From Microbacterium sp. M28 (GTDB lineage: Bacteria > Actinomycetota > Actinomycetes > Actinomycetales > Microbacteriaceae), in NCBI RefSeq assembly GCF_025836995.1, contig NZ_CP107546.1:930001-994000 (forward strand): a stretch of DNA of 64,000 nt, given 5' to 3'. Shown here one piece after another: positions 1 to 9,834 of this stretch. Position numbers and translations under genes: made by a program. The notes beneath the pieces were generated by a model, which made no database searches, was not told the origin of the DNA, and was given only the letters and a program-made list of their open reading frames with translations. Numbering within the stretch: the first letter of the stretch is position 1; each line of letters begins with the position of its first letter.

Positions 1-72
1 GGGTCTGTAGGGCGCCGAGCCGACACGGAGTGGCGAGGCTCGACATGTTCACACTGCGTGAGCAGGCGGCTG

Positions 73-1400
73 TCAGAACGGTGGTGGTTGTTCGCGGGTG
101 GTGTGTCCGGTGGGTGTGGTGAGTTGGATGGTGCCGTCGGGTCGGGTTCGGTAGTGGGTTCGGGTGCGGTGGCGGTGTTTGTGGTGGCGGGGGCAGAGGG
201 GTGCGAGGGAGTCGGCGTTGGTTGTGCCTCCGGTGGCTCAGGGGCGGCGGTGGTCGATCTCGGCGTCGGCGGCGAGGCGTTCGCAGCCGTCGCAGGAGCA
301 GGTGCGGTGTTTCAGGGTGAGCCAGTCGCGTTGGGCGGTGGTGGGCCGGTAGGTGCGGCGGTCCATGTCGAGGATCACTCCGTGGACGGGGTCGGTGATC
401 ACCCGGTGAAACGCGGTGGCGTCGGAGAAGATCTGCGCGGCGGTTGCCGGGTCGATGCTGTCGCGGCCGACGACCTCGGCCTGCTCGGACGCGAGAACCC
501 GGACGATATCGGCGTCGATCGGGGTGCCGTCGCGGGCGGCGGCGAGCAACTGCACGGGGATGGTGACGAACACTTTCGTCTTCACCGCGGTGTCGGTGCC
601 GATCCCGCGCAGCCACGCGCTGGACAGGTCGGCGCGGAGCTGGTCGCGGGTGCGGCCCTCCCGGGCGTCCTTCGACAGGTGCTTCGCGGTGGACGTCGCC
701 CGCCGGAACGCGGCCCGCGCGTCAGGGTGGGGATCAGCGCATGAAACCACGCCATGCCCCCACCGGTGTCTTCGACATACACCCGCCGGTCCCGCATCGC
801 CCTGGCATGCTGCGCCTCGGCCGGCACCGGACACAACCGGTCCGTGAGCCGCTTCAGCCGCCGATTGAACGACGCCGGCGAACACGACCCCGCCCATTCC
901 GCGGTGGCGGCGTCGATCGCCGCGAACGCGGCCCGCTCCGCCGCCCGCTCCTCGGCGGTCGCATCGGCGGGAGCGGCGACCAGGCCGAGGGCGTGCACGG
1001 CCCGACCCAGCAGATACAACGACGCGAACCCCGTCACCGCCCGCTCCCACAACGCCGGCAGATGGGCCTGCGCACGCTCAGCCAGGAACACCTGCCCCCG
1101 CACGTGCTCCTCGGACATGTTCATCCGCAACGCGAGATCCAGGATCGCCGCCCGCTCCGCGAGATCCAGGATCGCCGCCCGCTCCGCGTGATCGATCGCC
1201 TCAGCATCCTCGATCCCGTCCACATACAACTCCGGATGCCGACGCGCATACCGCACCACCCGCAGCATCCGAACCGCCTGCAACGCCGCCTGACGATTCG
1301 CATCGACCTGCGAGCACTCCGCATCCGCCAGCAGCACACCGATCTCCTCCACCGGCCCGAGAACCGGAGAAGAAGAGGGCACCCGCGCCGCCGCATCCAT
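73..1400 (-). pseudogene. DUF222 / HNH endonuclease, broken by a frameshift and a nonsense codon
   Basis: The N-terminal half reads from ATG at 1400 as a DUF222-type helical domain, including ALIPTL near 725. The reading then continues only in another frame (DARAAF, RRATSTAKHLSK), so there is a frameshift near 721-730. The second frame carries the HNH region: CSCDGC, then EIDHRRP, then TGA at 240-238, then ATGGTTNADSLAPLCPRHHK, ending at TGA 75-73. The stop sits where these proteins normally have Trp, so TGG to TGA is the simplest change. The HNH residues (DH, N, HH) lie on both sides of the stop. A TAAACT box lies 6 nt upstream of ATG 1400. DUF222-HNH genes are multicopy in Microbacteriaceae and their role is unclear. 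A sequencing error could explain one lesion but hardly both. Confidence 0.85.
1132..1185 (+). repeat. 27-bp perfect tandem duplication, two units
   Basis: Units 1132-1158 and 1159-1185 are identical. They lie inside the broken DUF222-HNH gene and duplicate nine residues in frame (reading AERAAILDL twice in the protein). Confidence 0.95.
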
Positions 1401-1505
1401 CACCCCAGTTTAGTACCTATGTTCGAAACTGACAAGTGCTGTCAGCGGGAATTGTCTCAAGGGATACAGCGGTGAATGCGTTCCGACTCCTCGCTGCGCT
1501 CGTCG

Positions 1506-1718
1506 CTCAACGAACGGGTGGCCCCGCGCTCAACCAGCGAACGAGTCGCGCCCCCCTCGCGCAGCGAACGAGAGGGTGGCCACCTCGCGCAGCGAACGAG
1601 AGGGCCGGGCCCCTCGCGCAGCGAACGAGAGGATCGCCACTTCGCTGAGCGAACGAGAGGATGGCGCGACCTCGCTCAGCGAACGGATGGCGGCGCCCCA
1701 CCTCGCTCGCCGATCGAG
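1506..1718. repeat. Degenerate tandem array, about 27-31 bp period, eight units
   Basis: This 364-bp gap between two minus-strand genes holds no credible gene. A core resembling CTCGCGCAGCGAACGAG recurs, with CGAAC (CGATC in the last unit) starting at 1511, 1538, 1565, 1593, 1622, 1650, 1680 and 1711. CTCG and CGAG at the core ends can pair, so each unit is a small imperfect palindrome. The roughly 11 bases between cores vary. Confidence 0.8.
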
Positions 1719-1767
1719 CCGAGAGTCGAAACGTGTGGGCGGCTCGGCCGCGCCGCTGGGTAAGTCG

Positions 1768-2994
1768 TCAGCGCGCGAGAAGCCGCAGTCGCAGCATCCG
1801 ATACCCGACTCCGACGAGCACGACGACCGTGCCGACCAGCGATGCCAGCACGGGCAGCGTGTTCACGAGGGCGAGGCACCCGACGGCCCCGAGCACCTGC
1901 AGTGCCCGAGGGTAGCGCCGCACGTCTGCCTTCTGCCGGAACGCCGACGCGTTCGCGATGAGGTAGTACAGCAGGACGCCGAACGAGGAGAACCCGATCG
2001 CGCCGCGCAGATCCGCGATCAGCACGATCGCGATCACGACGACGGCGACGACGACCTCCGCGCGCTGCGGTACCTGCCAGCGCTCGTTCACGACGGAAAG
2101 CCAGCGGGGGAGATCTGCCTCGCGCGCCATCGCAAGGCTCGTGCGCCCGATTCCGGTCAGCAGCGCCAGCAGCGCTCCGAGCGAGGCGGTGGCCGCGGCG
2201 ATGCGAACGACCGGTTCAGCCCATCCCCACCCCGCCGCGGCGACGACGTCGGCCAGGGGCGCTGTGCTGTCCGCTGCGTCCCCGCCCAGGACCAGCAGGA
2301 CCGTCACACCGACGGCGACGTACACGACGACAGCCCCGCCCAGGGCGAGCACGATCGCGCGGGGGATCGTGCGAGCGGGATCGACGACCTCCTCGCCCAT
2401 CGTCGCGATCCGTGCGTAGCCGGCGAAGGCGAAGAACAGCAGCCCTGCACCCTGGAGCACGCCGTAGGCCGTGGCATCCGCGAGAGCGGACGGGGTGTGC
2501 GGCGTGCCGCCGATCCCTGCCGCGACCACGACCGCGAGCCCGATCAGTGACAGCATCACGAGGATGCGGGTCGCGAGGGCCGTCCGCGTCACGCCGAAGC
2601 AGTTCACCGCTGCGAGCGCCGCTACAGCGATGACGGCGACCGTGCGCTCCCAGCCGACCGGCGCCGCATAGGAAGCGAACGTCATCGCCATCGCCGCGCA
2701 GCTCGCGATCTTGCCGATCACGAAGCACCATCCCGCGACGAACCCCGACCACGGGCCGATCTCCGCTCGCGCGTACGCGTACGTTCCACCGGCCACAGGG
2801 TGCACAGCGGCCAGTTGCGCCGAACTGGTCGCGTTGCAGTATGCGACCACGGCGGCGATGCCGAGAGCGATGAGGATGCCGGACCCGGCCGCCCCGAGAG
2901 CCGGAGCCCAGACGGCGAACACGCCGGCTCCGATCATCGAACCGAGACCGATCGCGGTGGCGTCGGCGAGAGTCAGGCGGCGGGCGAGTGGCAC
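1768..2994 (-). CDS. APC-family amino acid permease
   Basis: Predicted 408-residue inner-membrane transporter with about 12 hydrophobic segments. The N-terminal signature GLGSMIGAGVF is typical of the amino acid-polyamine-organocation superfamily (cationic amino-acid or ethanolamine-like branch). PRTIPRAIV-like text and FFAFAGYARIATMGEE in the middle fit helix 6 and its loop. The long open frame extends upstream through the thioesterase gene in another frame. I place the start at GTG 2994, because residues from there (MPLARRLTLADATAIG) match the usual family start. This overlaps nothing and leaves 23 bp after the upstream stop. Co-transcription with the DUF4442 gene is likely. The substrate cannot be told from sequence. 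Confidence 0.85.
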   Translation of the reverse strand: MPLARRLTLADATAIGLGSMIGAGVFAVWAPALGAAGSGILIALGIAAVVAYCNATSSAQLAAVHPVAGGTYAYARAEIGPWSGFVAGWCFVIGKIASCAAMAMTFASYAAPVGWERTVAVIAVAALAAVNCFGVTRTALATRILVMLSLIGLAVVVAAGIGGTPHTPSALADATAYGVLQGAGLLFFAFAGYARIATMGEEVVDPARTIPRAIVLALGGAVVVYVAVGVTVLLVLGGDAADSTAPLADVVAAAGWGWAEPVVRIAAATASLGALLALLTGIGRTSLAMAREADLPRWLSVVNERWQVPQRAEVVVAVVVIAIVLIADLRGAIGFSSFGVLLYYLIANASAFRQKADVRRYPRALQVLGAVGCLALVNTLPVLASLVGTVVVLVGVGYRMLRLRLLAR

Positions 2995-3017
2995 GAGTTC
3001 ATCGTCCCACTGCGCGG

Positions 3018-3497
3018 TTAACGCTCGGTGCCGCGCGCCGCGGTGATGCGCTTCTTCTCCCTGATGTAGACCTCGCGGCGCACCTTCGCGACGACGTCGC
3101 CGTCCCGATCGGTGATCACCGTCTCGAACCATTCCAGCACCTTCGCCCCGCCGCGAGCACGCTGGCGGAGTTCGGCCGCCTTCTCCTTCGAGACGTGGAA
3201 CTCCGCGGTGAGCACGCCCCGGCCCGGCTTGAGGAACTCGATCTCGCCGCGGGTGTCCCACACGACGTAGTCGCGACCGAGCTGGTGCATCACGAGCATG
3301 AAGAAGTACGGATCGGTCATGGCCGACATCGAACCGCCGAACGCGGTCTTGACGTAGTTGCGCGTGATGACGTTCACGTGCAGTTCGACGGTCGCGTGCG
3401 TCCAGTCCGCACTGAAGCGGCGGATGCGGATGCCGCTGAAGAGGTTCGGAGCCCACAGGCTCATGCCGATCGCGAGGCGGCGCGGGGTGATCTTCAT
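3018..3497 (-). CDS. DUF4442 thioesterase-fold protein
   Basis: 159 residues, close to the usual size for DUF4442 proteins, which adopt a hotdog fold like acyl-CoA thioesterases. Visible family features are NVITRNYVKTAFGGSMSAMTDP in the first half (the helix region of the hotdog) and EIEFLKPGRGVLTAEFHV, a strand typical of the fold. It probably acts on a thioester in the cytoplasm, but substrate and activity are unproven. It is the first gene of a two-gene minus-strand unit with the permease and is divergent from the GntR regulator; the 99-bp gap between them holds a clear promoter for the regulator. Confidence 0.75.
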   Translation of the reverse strand: MKITPRRLAIGMSLWAPNLFSGIRIRRFSADWTHATVELHVNVITRNYVKTAFGGSMSAMTDPYFFMLVMHQLGRDYVVWDTRGEIEFLKPGRGVLTAEFHVSKEKAAELRQRARGGAKVLEWFETVITDRDGDVVAKVRREVYIREKKRITAARGTER

Positions 3498-3547
3498 GCG
3501 GATCAGTGTGGTCGAGTGTCGCGATCGTCCACAAAGCGTCTGGCGCC

Positions 3548-3577
3548 TTGCTACAACTGTTATAGTTCAAGTAGAAT
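3548..3577 (+). promoter_or_regulatory. Promoter of the GntR operon with an operator-like repeat in the spacer
   Basis: TTGCTA at 3548-3553 and TAGAAT at 3572-3577 are separated by 18 bp. The spacer contains AACTGTTATAGTT (3555-3567) with inverted arms AACT and AGTT. A repressor bound there would block RNA polymerase, which fits autoregulation by the gene that follows. Confidence 0.55.
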
Positions 3578-3596
3578 TAATAGAAATTGGAGAATC

Positions 3597-3974
3597 ATGC
3601 TGATCAGGATCGAAGCGAACAGCTCGCGGCCGCTCTTCGAGCAGGTCGCGGCATCGGTGCGCGCCGATATCCTGACCGGCGTTCTGGCACCGGGGGATCG
3701 CCTGCCTTCGGCGCGCGAGGTGGCCGAGGCGCTCGACATCAACCTCCACACCGTGCTGCACGCGTACCAGCAGCTCCGCGACGAGAGGCTGGTCGATCTG
3801 CGGCGAGGTCGTGGGGCGGTCGTCGCGGCATCCGCGGCGCCGCTGGTCGATCTCGCCAAGGACATCGCCGATCTCGTCGCCAGAGCGGGGGTGCTCGGCG
3901 TGTCCGCCGAGACGCTCGCCGCGATCGTCACGTCCGCAGTCCCCAGGAACGACCGAGTGGAGGAGCTCCCATGA
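3597..3974 (+). CDS. GntR-family (YtrA-type) transcriptional regulator
   Basis: 125 residues: an N-terminal winged helix (LFEQVAASVRADILTGVLAPGDRLPSAREVAEAL and the recognition helix through HTVLHAYQQL) followed by only about 50 residues. This is the short architecture of YtrA-type GntR repressors, which usually control neighbouring ABC-transporter or membrane-protein operons and themselves. ATG 3597 follows a GGAG at 3589-3592. Its stop overlaps the next start (ATGA), so it heads an operon with a DUF1648-type membrane protein and a CPBP protease. The short C-terminal part suggests dimerisation without a classic effector domain. Confidence 0.85.
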   Translation: MLIRIEANSSRPLFEQVAASVRADILTGVLAPGDRLPSAREVAEALDINLHTVLHAYQQLRDERLVDLRRGRGAVVAASAAPLVDLAKDIADLVARAGVLGVSAETLAAIVTSAVPRNDRVEELP

Positions 3975-5029
3975 CCGAGCACGACATCACCCGCACCCCG
4001 CCGGCGCAGTTGCGCCGAGCACGCGTCGCCTTCGCAGTCGTGTCGATCGTCGTCCCGATCGCGGTGGTCGCGATCGGCCTGGCAGTGCTGTGGTCGTGGA
4101 TGCCGCAGCTCCCGGATCGCGTCGTCACGCACTGGGGCGTGTCGGGTCCCGACGGATTCGGTTCTCCGGCGCTCTATCCGTGGATGCTCGTGATCATCGG
4201 ACTTGCGCTGCCCGTGATCATGGCGATCGCGACGCTGCTCGCGGTCGGCACGCACTGGGGTGCTGCAGCGCGATTCATGGGTGCGATGGCGGCAGGCCTG
4301 TCCGTGTTCGCGTTCGTGCTCGCGCTGGGTTCGGTCGGAGCGCAACGCGGTCTGACGGACGCTGCAGAGGTCGGCGACGTCTGGTGGGTGGTGGCGCTGG
4401 GCTTCGCGGTGCTGCTGGTCGTCGGTGCAGTCGCATGGCTCGTCCAGCCGGCGGTCGCGGCCACTCAGGCGCCGCCGCTCGAACCGTCGCACGTCGTGAG
4501 GCTGACGGCGGGCGAGCGCGTCGTCTGGGTCGGCACGGCGACGATGCCGCGCACGCCGCTGATCATCATGGGCACCGCTCTCGTGCTCGTCACCGTGCTC
4601 ACGATCGTCCTGGCGATCGGCGCGTCGCCGGCGGGCTGGATCGGTGCCGCGGTCATGTTCCTCGTCCTGCTCGCGCTGCCGGCGACGGCGGCGTTCCGGG
4701 TGCGCATCACCCCAGAGGGCCTCACGGCCAGGTCGCTGCTCGGCGTACCGCGCACCCGCATCCCGATCTCCGAGATCGAGTCCGCTCGCGCCGTGGAGAT
4801 CTCGCCGTTCGGAGAGTTCGGCGGCTGGGGGTGGCGCATCGCCCTCGACGGGCGCAGCGGCATCGTCATGCGGCAGGGGCCGGCCATCGAGATCGTCCGG
4901 CGGGGCAAGCGCACGTTCGTGGTCACGATCGACGGGGCCGAACAGGCTGCCGCACTGCTGCAGGCGTACGTGGATGCCGCGGCATCCGATCCGAAGATCG
5001 ACCGCCGAACAGTAGGAGGCGCATCGTGA
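3971..5029 (+). CDS. DUF1648-type multi-pass membrane protein with C-terminal PH-like region
   Basis: 352 residues. The N-terminal third has a hydrophobic helix followed by MPQLPDRVVTHWGVSGPDGFGS, the pattern of DUF1648 (small-residue turn between membrane helices, as in SdpI-like proteins). Further helices lie near 55-80, 95-115, 130-155 and 190-245. The last 120 residues are soluble (FRVRITPEGLTARSLLGVPRTRIPISEIESA) and resemble the bacterial PH-like domain of such fusions. It overlaps the GntR stop by 4 bp and the CPBP gene by 4 bp, so translation is coupled. A role in envelope stress or peptide-antibiotic sensing is plausible from context only. Confidence 0.7.
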   Translation: MTEHDITRTPPAQLRRARVAFAVVSIVVPIAVVAIGLAVLWSWMPQLPDRVVTHWGVSGPDGFGSPALYPWMLVIIGLALPVIMAIATLLAVGTHWGAAARFMGAMAAGLSVFAFVLALGSVGAQRGLTDAAEVGDVWWVVALGFAVLLVVGAVAWLVQPAVAATQAPPLEPSHVVRLTAGERVVWVGTATMPRTPLIIMGTALVLVTVLTIVLAIGASPAGWIGAAVMFLVLLALPATAAFRVRITPEGLTARSLLGVPRTRIPISEIESARAVEISPFGEFGGWGWRIALDGRSGIVMRQGPAIEIVRRGKRTFVVTIDGAEQAAALLQAYVDAAASDPKIDRRTVGGAS

Positions 5030-5997
5030 CCGCTCAGAGCATCGGAACGGCGGTGCGGATCCCGCTGAGCGCGATCATCGCCTACGTCGTCCTGGCCTGC
5101 GGGCTCGCGTGGCTCGTCGCACTCCCGCTCTGGCTCGGCGACGGGCTCGCCCATCCGCTCGCCGGCGTTCTGATTCCGGTGATGATGTTCACGCCGGCGC
5201 TCGCCGTCGTCCTCGTGATCCTGGTGCTGCGTCCGGTGACGAAGGGCGAACGGCTGCGTTTCCTCGGCATGTGGCCCCTGCGCCCGGCCAAGCGGGTGAT
5301 CTGGCTGAGCGTGCTCGGGCTGTTCGGGCCTCTCGTCGTCATCGCGCTCTCGGTTGTGGTCGCAGCGGCGTTCGGATGGGTGCAGCTCGATCTCGTCGGG
5401 TTCTCCGGCTTCCGCGAGACCCTGGAGGCCTCCCTTCCGGACGGCGTCCCGGTGCCGCCGACCGGTGTCGTGATCGCCTCGCAGCTGATCGCGATCCCGT
5501 TCGCGGCCGCGACGATCAACGCCGTCATGGCCTTCGGTGAGGAGCTCGGTTGGCGCGGATTCCTCGTCCCGGCGCTGCGCCAGTACGGCACGTGGCCGGC
5601 ATTGCTGATGAGCGGTGTCGTCTGGGGCGCCTGGCACGCGCCGGTGATCCTGCTCGGCTACAACTTCGGCCGCACCGACCTCACCGGTGTCCTGATCATG
5701 GTCGGCGGATGCGTGGCGTGGGGGATCCTGCTGGGGTGGTTGCGGCTGCGGTCGGCATCCGTCTGGCCCGCTGTCTTCGCCCACGGAGCGATCAATGCGG
5801 CAGGCGGAACCCTGCTGCTTTTGACCGCGGCCGGAGCGGACGTCGACCTGGCGCTGGCCGGTCCGCTGGGCGTGGCCGGGTGGGTCGCGTGCGCCATCGT
5901 GATCGCGGTGCTCACCGCGACGGGACAGTTCCGAAACCAGCCGGAGCTCGACGGAGGCCCCGGCCGTCTGCTCTCGCCGCAGCGCGAGCGGAGCTGA
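5026..5997 (+). CDS. CPBP (CAAX/Abi) family intramembrane metalloprotease
   Basis: 323 residues with about eight membrane helices. The three conserved motifs are present: FGEELGWRGFL (paired glutamates plus Arg), WHAPVILLGYNF and HGAIN near the C-terminus, which together form the catalytic site of Rce1-like proteases. It starts at GTG 5026, overlapping the previous stop as GTGA. In bacteria these proteins are often found in bacteriocin or immunity operons, and the partner DUF1648-like gene is compatible with that. No small peptide gene was found next to it, so the substrate is unknown. Confidence 0.85.
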   Translation: MTAQSIGTAVRIPLSAIIAYVVLACGLAWLVALPLWLGDGLAHPLAGVLIPVMMFTPALAVVLVILVLRPVTKGERLRFLGMWPLRPAKRVIWLSVLGLFGPLVVIALSVVVAAAFGWVQLDLVGFSGFRETLEASLPDGVPVPPTGVVIASQLIAIPFAAATINAVMAFGEELGWRGFLVPALRQYGTWPALLMSGVVWGAWHAPVILLGYNFGRTDLTGVLIMVGGCVAWGILLGWLRLRSASVWPAVFAHGAINAAGGTLLLLTAAGADVDLALAGPLGVAGWVACAIVIAVLTATGQFRNQPELDGGPGRLLSPQRERS

Positions 5998-6012
5998 TCG
6001 GACGGGCAGCGT

Positions 6013-6993
6013 TCACCGTGTGCGGAACCTGTTCCGGTACTCCGCCGGCGTCGTGTTCAGGCGACGGCGGAACGCGCGGTTGAGGGTGTCGACAGTGCCG
6101 AAGCCGTTCGTCCGGGCGACGACGTCGAGTGTGTCGTCGCCGGCCTCGAGCTGGTTGCGCGCGGCCTCGACGCGGGCCGTCTCGATATAGGCGGCTGGAG
6201 TGGTGCCCAACTCCGCGGCGAAGATCCGGGTGAGCTGGCGGTCGCTGATGTGCAGGCGCTCGGCGAGCTGCGTCACCGTCAGCGGATCGGACAGGTGCGT
6301 CGTGATGTGGTGGCGCAGTTCCTCGACGCGGCGACTCGCGGAGACCCGCTGCAGCGGCACGCTGAACTGGCTCTGCCCGCTGGGCCGCTTGAGATACATG
6401 ACCAGCTGACGAGCCACACGCAAGGCGAGCTCCTGCCCGAGGTCGTCGGCGACGAGGGCCAGCGTCAGATCGAGGCATGCGGTCAGGCCGGCGCCGGTCC
6501 AGACGTCCCCGTCGCGGATGAAGATCGGATCGGCATCGACCACGACATCCGGATGCTCGCGGGCGAGCTGGTCGGACGTCGTCCAGTGCGTCGTGGCGCG
6601 CTTGCCGGAGAGCAGGCCGGCGTCGGCGAGGACATGGGCTCCGACGCACACCGACGCGACGCGGCGGGTGCGGGGAGCGAGGCGTCGAACCCACTCGACG
6701 ACGGTCGGGTCGGTGACTGCCCGCACCTCGCGCTCGTCGCCGATGGTCACCGCCCCGGGCACGATGAGCGTGTCGATGCGTCGATCCGCGACGGACGCGA
6801 AGGTGACATCCGGCAGTACCCGCACACCGGCGGAGGTGGTGACGGCGTCCAGCGTCTCCGCCGCGAGGACCACCCGATATCCGCTGGGGCCCTCCCGTTC
6901 CCGCTGCACGATCGAGAACACCTCGGACGGTCCGGTCACATCGAGGAGGTCCACGTCCTCGAAGAGGGCGACCACGACCAGGCGTTCGTTCAC
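6013..6993 (-). CDS. GlxA-family transcriptional regulator (DJ-1/PfpI domain + AraC HTH)
   Basis: 326 residues. Residues 1 to about 190 form a class-I-glutamine-amidotransferase-like DJ-1/PfpI domain (VVVALFEDVDLLDVTGPSEVF; VASVCVGAHVLADAGLL with Cys at the nucleophile elbow). The last 100 residues hold two AraC helix-turn-helices ending in TPAEYRNRFR. GlxA-type regulators usually control nearby catabolic or hydrolase genes. It is divergent from the isochorismatase-like hydrolase, whose promoter overlaps a palindrome, so that gene is the likely target. The effector is unknown. Confidence 0.88.
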   Translation of the reverse strand: MNERLVVVALFEDVDLLDVTGPSEVFSIVQREREGPSGYRVVLAAETLDAVTTSAGVRVLPDVTFASVADRRIDTLIVPGAVTIGDEREVRAVTDPTVVEWVRRLAPRTRRVASVCVGAHVLADAGLLSGKRATTHWTTSDQLAREHPDVVVDADPIFIRDGDVWTGAGLTACLDLTLALVADDLGQELALRVARQLVMYLKRPSGQSQFSVPLQRVSASRRVEELRHHITTHLSDPLTVTQLAERLHISDRQLTRIFAAELGTTPAAYIETARVEAARNQLEAGDDTLDVVARTNGFGTVDTLNRAFRRRLNTTPAEYRNRFRTR

Positions 6994-7033
6994 CGGGGCT
7001 CCGATCCAGATATGTCTGTTTCTGCGGGTAAGA

Positions 7034-7068
7034 CGTCATTGACGACATTACTCCCGCTCCGTAGCGTG
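7034..7068 (+). promoter_or_regulatory. Promoter and overlapping palindrome before the isochorismatase-like gene
   Basis: TTGACG at 7039-7044 and TAGCGT at 7063-7068 are 18 bp apart. The palindrome CGTCATTGACG (7034-7044) overlaps the -35 box and is a candidate operator for the divergent GlxA-type regulator. Confidence 0.5.
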
Positions 7069-7113
7069 AAACGTGCCGCCAAAACCTCGACGGCGCACCC
7101 CGGAAGGAAACCC

Positions 7114-7704
7114 ATGACCTCGACCACCCTGCGCGAACTCAACGGACTCGCGTCGACGCCTGCAACCCTCGCCGACGCCACGCTGCTGCTGGTGGACTAC
7201 CAGAACACGTACACGCGCGGAGTCATGGAGCTCGAAGGCTGGGAGCCCGCCCTCGACGCCGCCGCCGACCTGCTCGAACGTGCACGTGCCGCCGGCACCA
7301 CGGTCATCCACATCAAGCACGACGGCGGCGAGGGCTCGGCGTACGACATCCGCGACGAGATCGGCGAGATCCACCCGAAGGTCGCCCCCCTCGCCGGCGA
7401 GCAGGTTGTGGTCAAGACCGCTCCCGACTCGTTCGTGGGCACCGACCTCGGCGAGCGCGTCGACGCGGCAGGCAACACGAACGTGATCGTCATCGGATTC
7501 ATGACGCACATGTGCGTCACGTTCACCTCGGAAGGCGCCTTCCTGCGCGGCAACGCACCGACCGTCGTCGCGGAGGCGTGCGCGACGCGTCCGCTGCAGA
7601 CCGCGGTCGCGAGCGTCTCGGCGGAGCAGCTGCACCACAGCGCGCTCGCCACGATCGGCGACATCTACGGTGTGGTCGTCCCGACGGCGGCCGATGTGTC
7701 CTGA
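7114..7704 (+). CDS. Isochorismatase-family cysteine hydrolase
   Basis: 196 residues, matching the single-domain isochorismatase-like superfamily. The catalytic triad is visible: Asp28 (LLLVDYQNTY), Lys101 (VVVKTAPDSF) and Cys134 (GFMTHMCVTF, with the usual cis-peptide region before it). Such enzymes hydrolyse amides (nicotinamidase, ureidoacrylate or biuret-type) or vinyl ethers, and the exact substrate cannot be read here. ATG 7114 has a GGAAGGAAA Shine-Dalgarno at 7101-7109. The gene is divergent from a GlxA-type regulator, a common pairing, and probably induced through it. Confidence 0.85.
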   Translation: MTSTTLRELNGLASTPATLADATLLLVDYQNTYTRGVMELEGWEPALDAAADLLERARAAGTTVIHIKHDGGEGSAYDIRDEIGEIHPKVAPLAGEQVVVKTAPDSFVGTDLGERVDAAGNTNVIVIGFMTHMCVTFTSEGAFLRGNAPTVVAEACATRPLQTAVASVSAEQLHHSALATIGDIYGVVVPTAADVS

Positions 7705-7753
7705 TCGCGCCGAGTGTCTTGACGTCCGGCGCGCCGCCGAGTTGGCTGAAGAC

Positions 7754-8422
7754 ATGGCCGAATCCACTCCGCAGAACTGGCGCGCCGCCGACGACTACCT
7801 CGCAGACGTCCTCGTCGGGCATGATCCGACTCTGGATGCCGCGCTCGCTGCGCAGCGCGCCGCCGGCCTGCCCGAGATCGAGGTCGCGCCGGTCAGCGGC
7901 AAGCTGCTGAGCCTGCTCGCGCGCATCAGCGGCGCCCGCCGCGTTCTCGAGATCGGCACGCTCGGCGGGTACTCGACGATCTGGCTCGCCAGGGCCGTGG
8001 GGCCGACCGGCAGCGTGGTCACGGTGGAGGCGGAGCCCGCGAACGCCGCCGTGGCCCGCCGGAACCTCGACGCCGCCGGCGTCGGCGGCCGCGTCGAGAT
8101 CCGCATCGGTCGCGGCGCCGAGGTGCTGCCGAGCCTGGACGGCACCGAGCCGTTCGATCTCGTCTTCATCGACGCCGACAAGGAGTCCAACACGATCTAC
8201 CTGGACTGGGCGGCCAGGCTCGGTCGCACGGGCACCGTCGTCGTCCTGGACAACATCGGGCGCGAGGGCGAGATCGTGAACGAGGACACGACCGATCCGC
8301 GCGTCATCGGAACCCGGGAAGGACTTCGGATGCTGGGGGAGGACGCCCGGTTCGACGCCACCGCGCTGCAGACCGTGGGACTCAAGGGCTGGGACGGCGT
8401 CGCGATCGCCGTCGTGGTCTGA
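7754..8422 (+). CDS. SAM-dependent O-methyltransferase (class I, COMT/YrrM-like)
   Basis: 222 residues, the standard size for bacterial O-methyltransferases of the catechol/caffeoyl-CoA type. VLEIGTLGGYSTIWLA is the SAM-binding glycine loop, VVTVEAEP the acidic strand end, FDLVFIDADKESN the metal and substrate motif, and VVVLDNIGREG the later conserved strand. It is likely cytosolic. It is separated from the hydrolase upstream by 49 bp with only a weak promoter-like TTGGCT 6 nt before ATG 7754, so it may be either leaderless or read from upstream. The methyl acceptor is unknown. Confidence 0.85.
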   Translation: MAESTPQNWRAADDYLADVLVGHDPTLDAALAAQRAAGLPEIEVAPVSGKLLSLLARISGARRVLEIGTLGGYSTIWLARAVGPTGSVVTVEAEPANAAVARRNLDAAGVGGRVEIRIGRGAEVLPSLDGTEPFDLVFIDADKESNTIYLDWAARLGRTGTVVVLDNIGREGEIVNEDTTDPRVIGTREGLRMLGEDARFDATALQTVGLKGWDGVAIAVVV

Positions 8423-8453
8423 CACGGGCTTCGGCGCCAGAGACGCCGCGGGC

Positions 8454-8459
8454 TAGACT
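8454..8459 (+). promoter_or_regulatory. Candidate -10 box for eno
   Basis: TAGACT lies about 56 nt upstream of the eno GTG, leaving room for a leader with the Shine-Dalgarno sequence CAAGGAG. No convincing -35 is visible. Confidence 0.4.
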
Positions 8460-8500
8460 GGCGACGGATCGACGACGCTCCACCACCACCTTTTCTCTGA

Positions 8501-9796
<1,296 letters not shown>

Positions 9797-9834
9797 GCGT
9801 GCGCGACAACTGATCCACGAGCGAAGGGGGAGCC

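Noticed and set aside
1506..1718. CRISPR array
   Set aside because: Units are 27-31 bp in total with only about 11 variable bases between degenerate cores, repeats are not identical, and no cas gene is near.
3018..3570. Longer N-terminus for the permease (600 residues)
   Set aside because: The upstream extension is the out-of-frame reading of the DUF4442 gene and lacks any conserved text; the family start fits GTG 2994.
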